This document shows, one piece after another, positions 49,732 through 50,070 of a stretch of DNA of 50,070 bases. Position 1 is the first letter of the stretch. Each line of letters begins with the position of its first letter. Both the position numbers and the translations under genes were made by a program. The notes below the pieces were generated by a model. The model was not told where the DNA came from. It made no database searches and was given only the letters and a program-made list of their open reading frames with translations. The stretch is from a bacterium (GTDB taxonomy: Bacteria; Spirochaetota; UBA4802; UBA5550): the NCBI GenBank assembly GCA_024224995.1, contig JAAENB010000677.1:1-50070 (forward strand), in the 5' to 3' direction.

Positions 49732-50070
49732 TATTGCGTAGTATATCTTAAATAGTAATTATCGTCAAATATAAAATTAATTTCTTTTGGAGACGTTTGT
49801 GTGCAGGGGCCGCTGCAGCTCGCAATACTATTAAGTTTCTTTCGTATTTTTTCCCCGGCCGGGCCGGGTCATTTATCCTCTTTTACTGACCCCTTTCTTC
49901 CGGCTTCGCCGGGTCCGCACTCTCAAGAAACTAAATTGTGCAAGTGAGCGGGCCTGGAAGCATCCCTCTTCTAAATGCTGCGGAACTCGCGTTGCTCAAA
50001 CAGTCCTCACATTTAGAAGAGGGATACTTCCAGGCCAGATGCAGATCGCAATACTATTTAGTTTCTGACG
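49732..50070. repeat. Repeat island at right end
   Basis: No gene seen. Contents: GCAGCTCGCAATACTATTAAGTTTCT near 49814, a ~99-bp element 49834-49932 with AGTTTCTT/AAGAAACT ends, a long inverted repeat 49951-50036, and a second copy of the CGCAATACTATT-AGTTTCT block at about 50046-50065 that runs to the window edge. Confidence 0.65.
49951..50036. repeat. 27-bp inverted repeat with 32-nt loop
   Basis: Arms 49951-49977 and 50010-50036 pair at 26 of 27 positions. The loop (49978-50009) includes ACTCGCGTTGCTCAAACAG. It may be a small palindromic element or a structured RNA. Confidence 0.7.

Overview
The window looks like chromosomal DNA of an AT-rich Gram-negative bacterium. It encodes many lipoproteins and signal-peptide proteins, three predicted outer-membrane or surface proteins, a chemotaxis receptor, a CHASE2-type adenylate/guanylate cyclase, TPR and ankyrin proteins, an ECF sigma/anti-sigma pair and a TsaD/CtpA housekeeping block. 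This mixture and the lipobox style fit Spirochaetota best, but no phylum marker is present and that placement is a guess. I saw no rRNA, tRNA or CRISPR array.

Layout. (1) 1-3.9 kb, accessory DNA: three tandem small ribbon-helix-helix-like proteins, an unknown ORF, a controller-type HTH gene followed by a stand-alone BsuBI/PstI restriction-endonuclease domain, a small conserved protein, then two paralogous lipoproteins that resemble only the periplasmic part of SecD. (2) 4-18.7 kb: a COG2509 FAD protein, a dispersed-repeat island, an M50 membrane protease overlapping a methyltransferase, an HPt protein, a TPR/barrel protein, an inositol-monophosphatase-like enzyme, then a leftward block with CtpA, TsaD and a CHASE2 cyclase. 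(3) 16.6-18.7 kb, the highlight: a 52-residue Pup/UBact-like protein ending in Gly-Gly-Glu, with its own promoter and Shine-Dalgarno, directly followed by a Pup-ligase/depupylase (PafA/Dop) homologue. The catalytic N-terminus of that homologue lies in an open frame with no ATG, GTG or TTG start, and its fold is interrupted by a stretch of membrane helices. No proteasome or ATPase genes are nearby. (4) 18.8-29.3 kb: an unknown protein, an M28 peptidase, a barrel protein, a TPR protein, a DUF763 protein, a tail-collar lipoprotein, and a ketopantoate-reductase-like/acetoacetate-decarboxylase-like pair preceded by three copies of a TetR-type operator. (5) 29.6-41.4 kb: TetR regulator, O-methyltransferase, two perfect DnaA boxes, UbiD decarboxylase, Rnl2-like RNA ligase, HAD phosphatase, a possible MACPF protein, a hydrolase lipoprotein, and an HTH/small protein/ECF sigma/anti-sigma operon. 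(6) 41.5-50 kb: a second copy of the dispersed repeat fused to a broken substrate-binding lipoprotein, an ankyrin protein, a divergent SDR/acetoacetate-decarboxylase pair separated by a large palindrome, a Tat-exported D-aminoacylase-like lipoprotein, an HSL-type esterase, a chemotaxis receptor, and a terminal repeat island.

How the genes may work together. The Pup-like protein and the ligase form a minimal tagging pair. Because the tag already ends in Glu, deamidation should not be needed, and the membrane segments suggest tagging (or tag removal) at the inner membrane. Two separate acetoacetate-decarboxylase-like clusters with reductases (28 kb and 44 kb), each behind palindromic operators, look like regulated small-molecule modules. 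Several repeat families recur at 3.9, 5.6, 10.6, 18.7, 30.5, 41.9 and 49.9 kb, so this genome appears rich in short palindromic elements.
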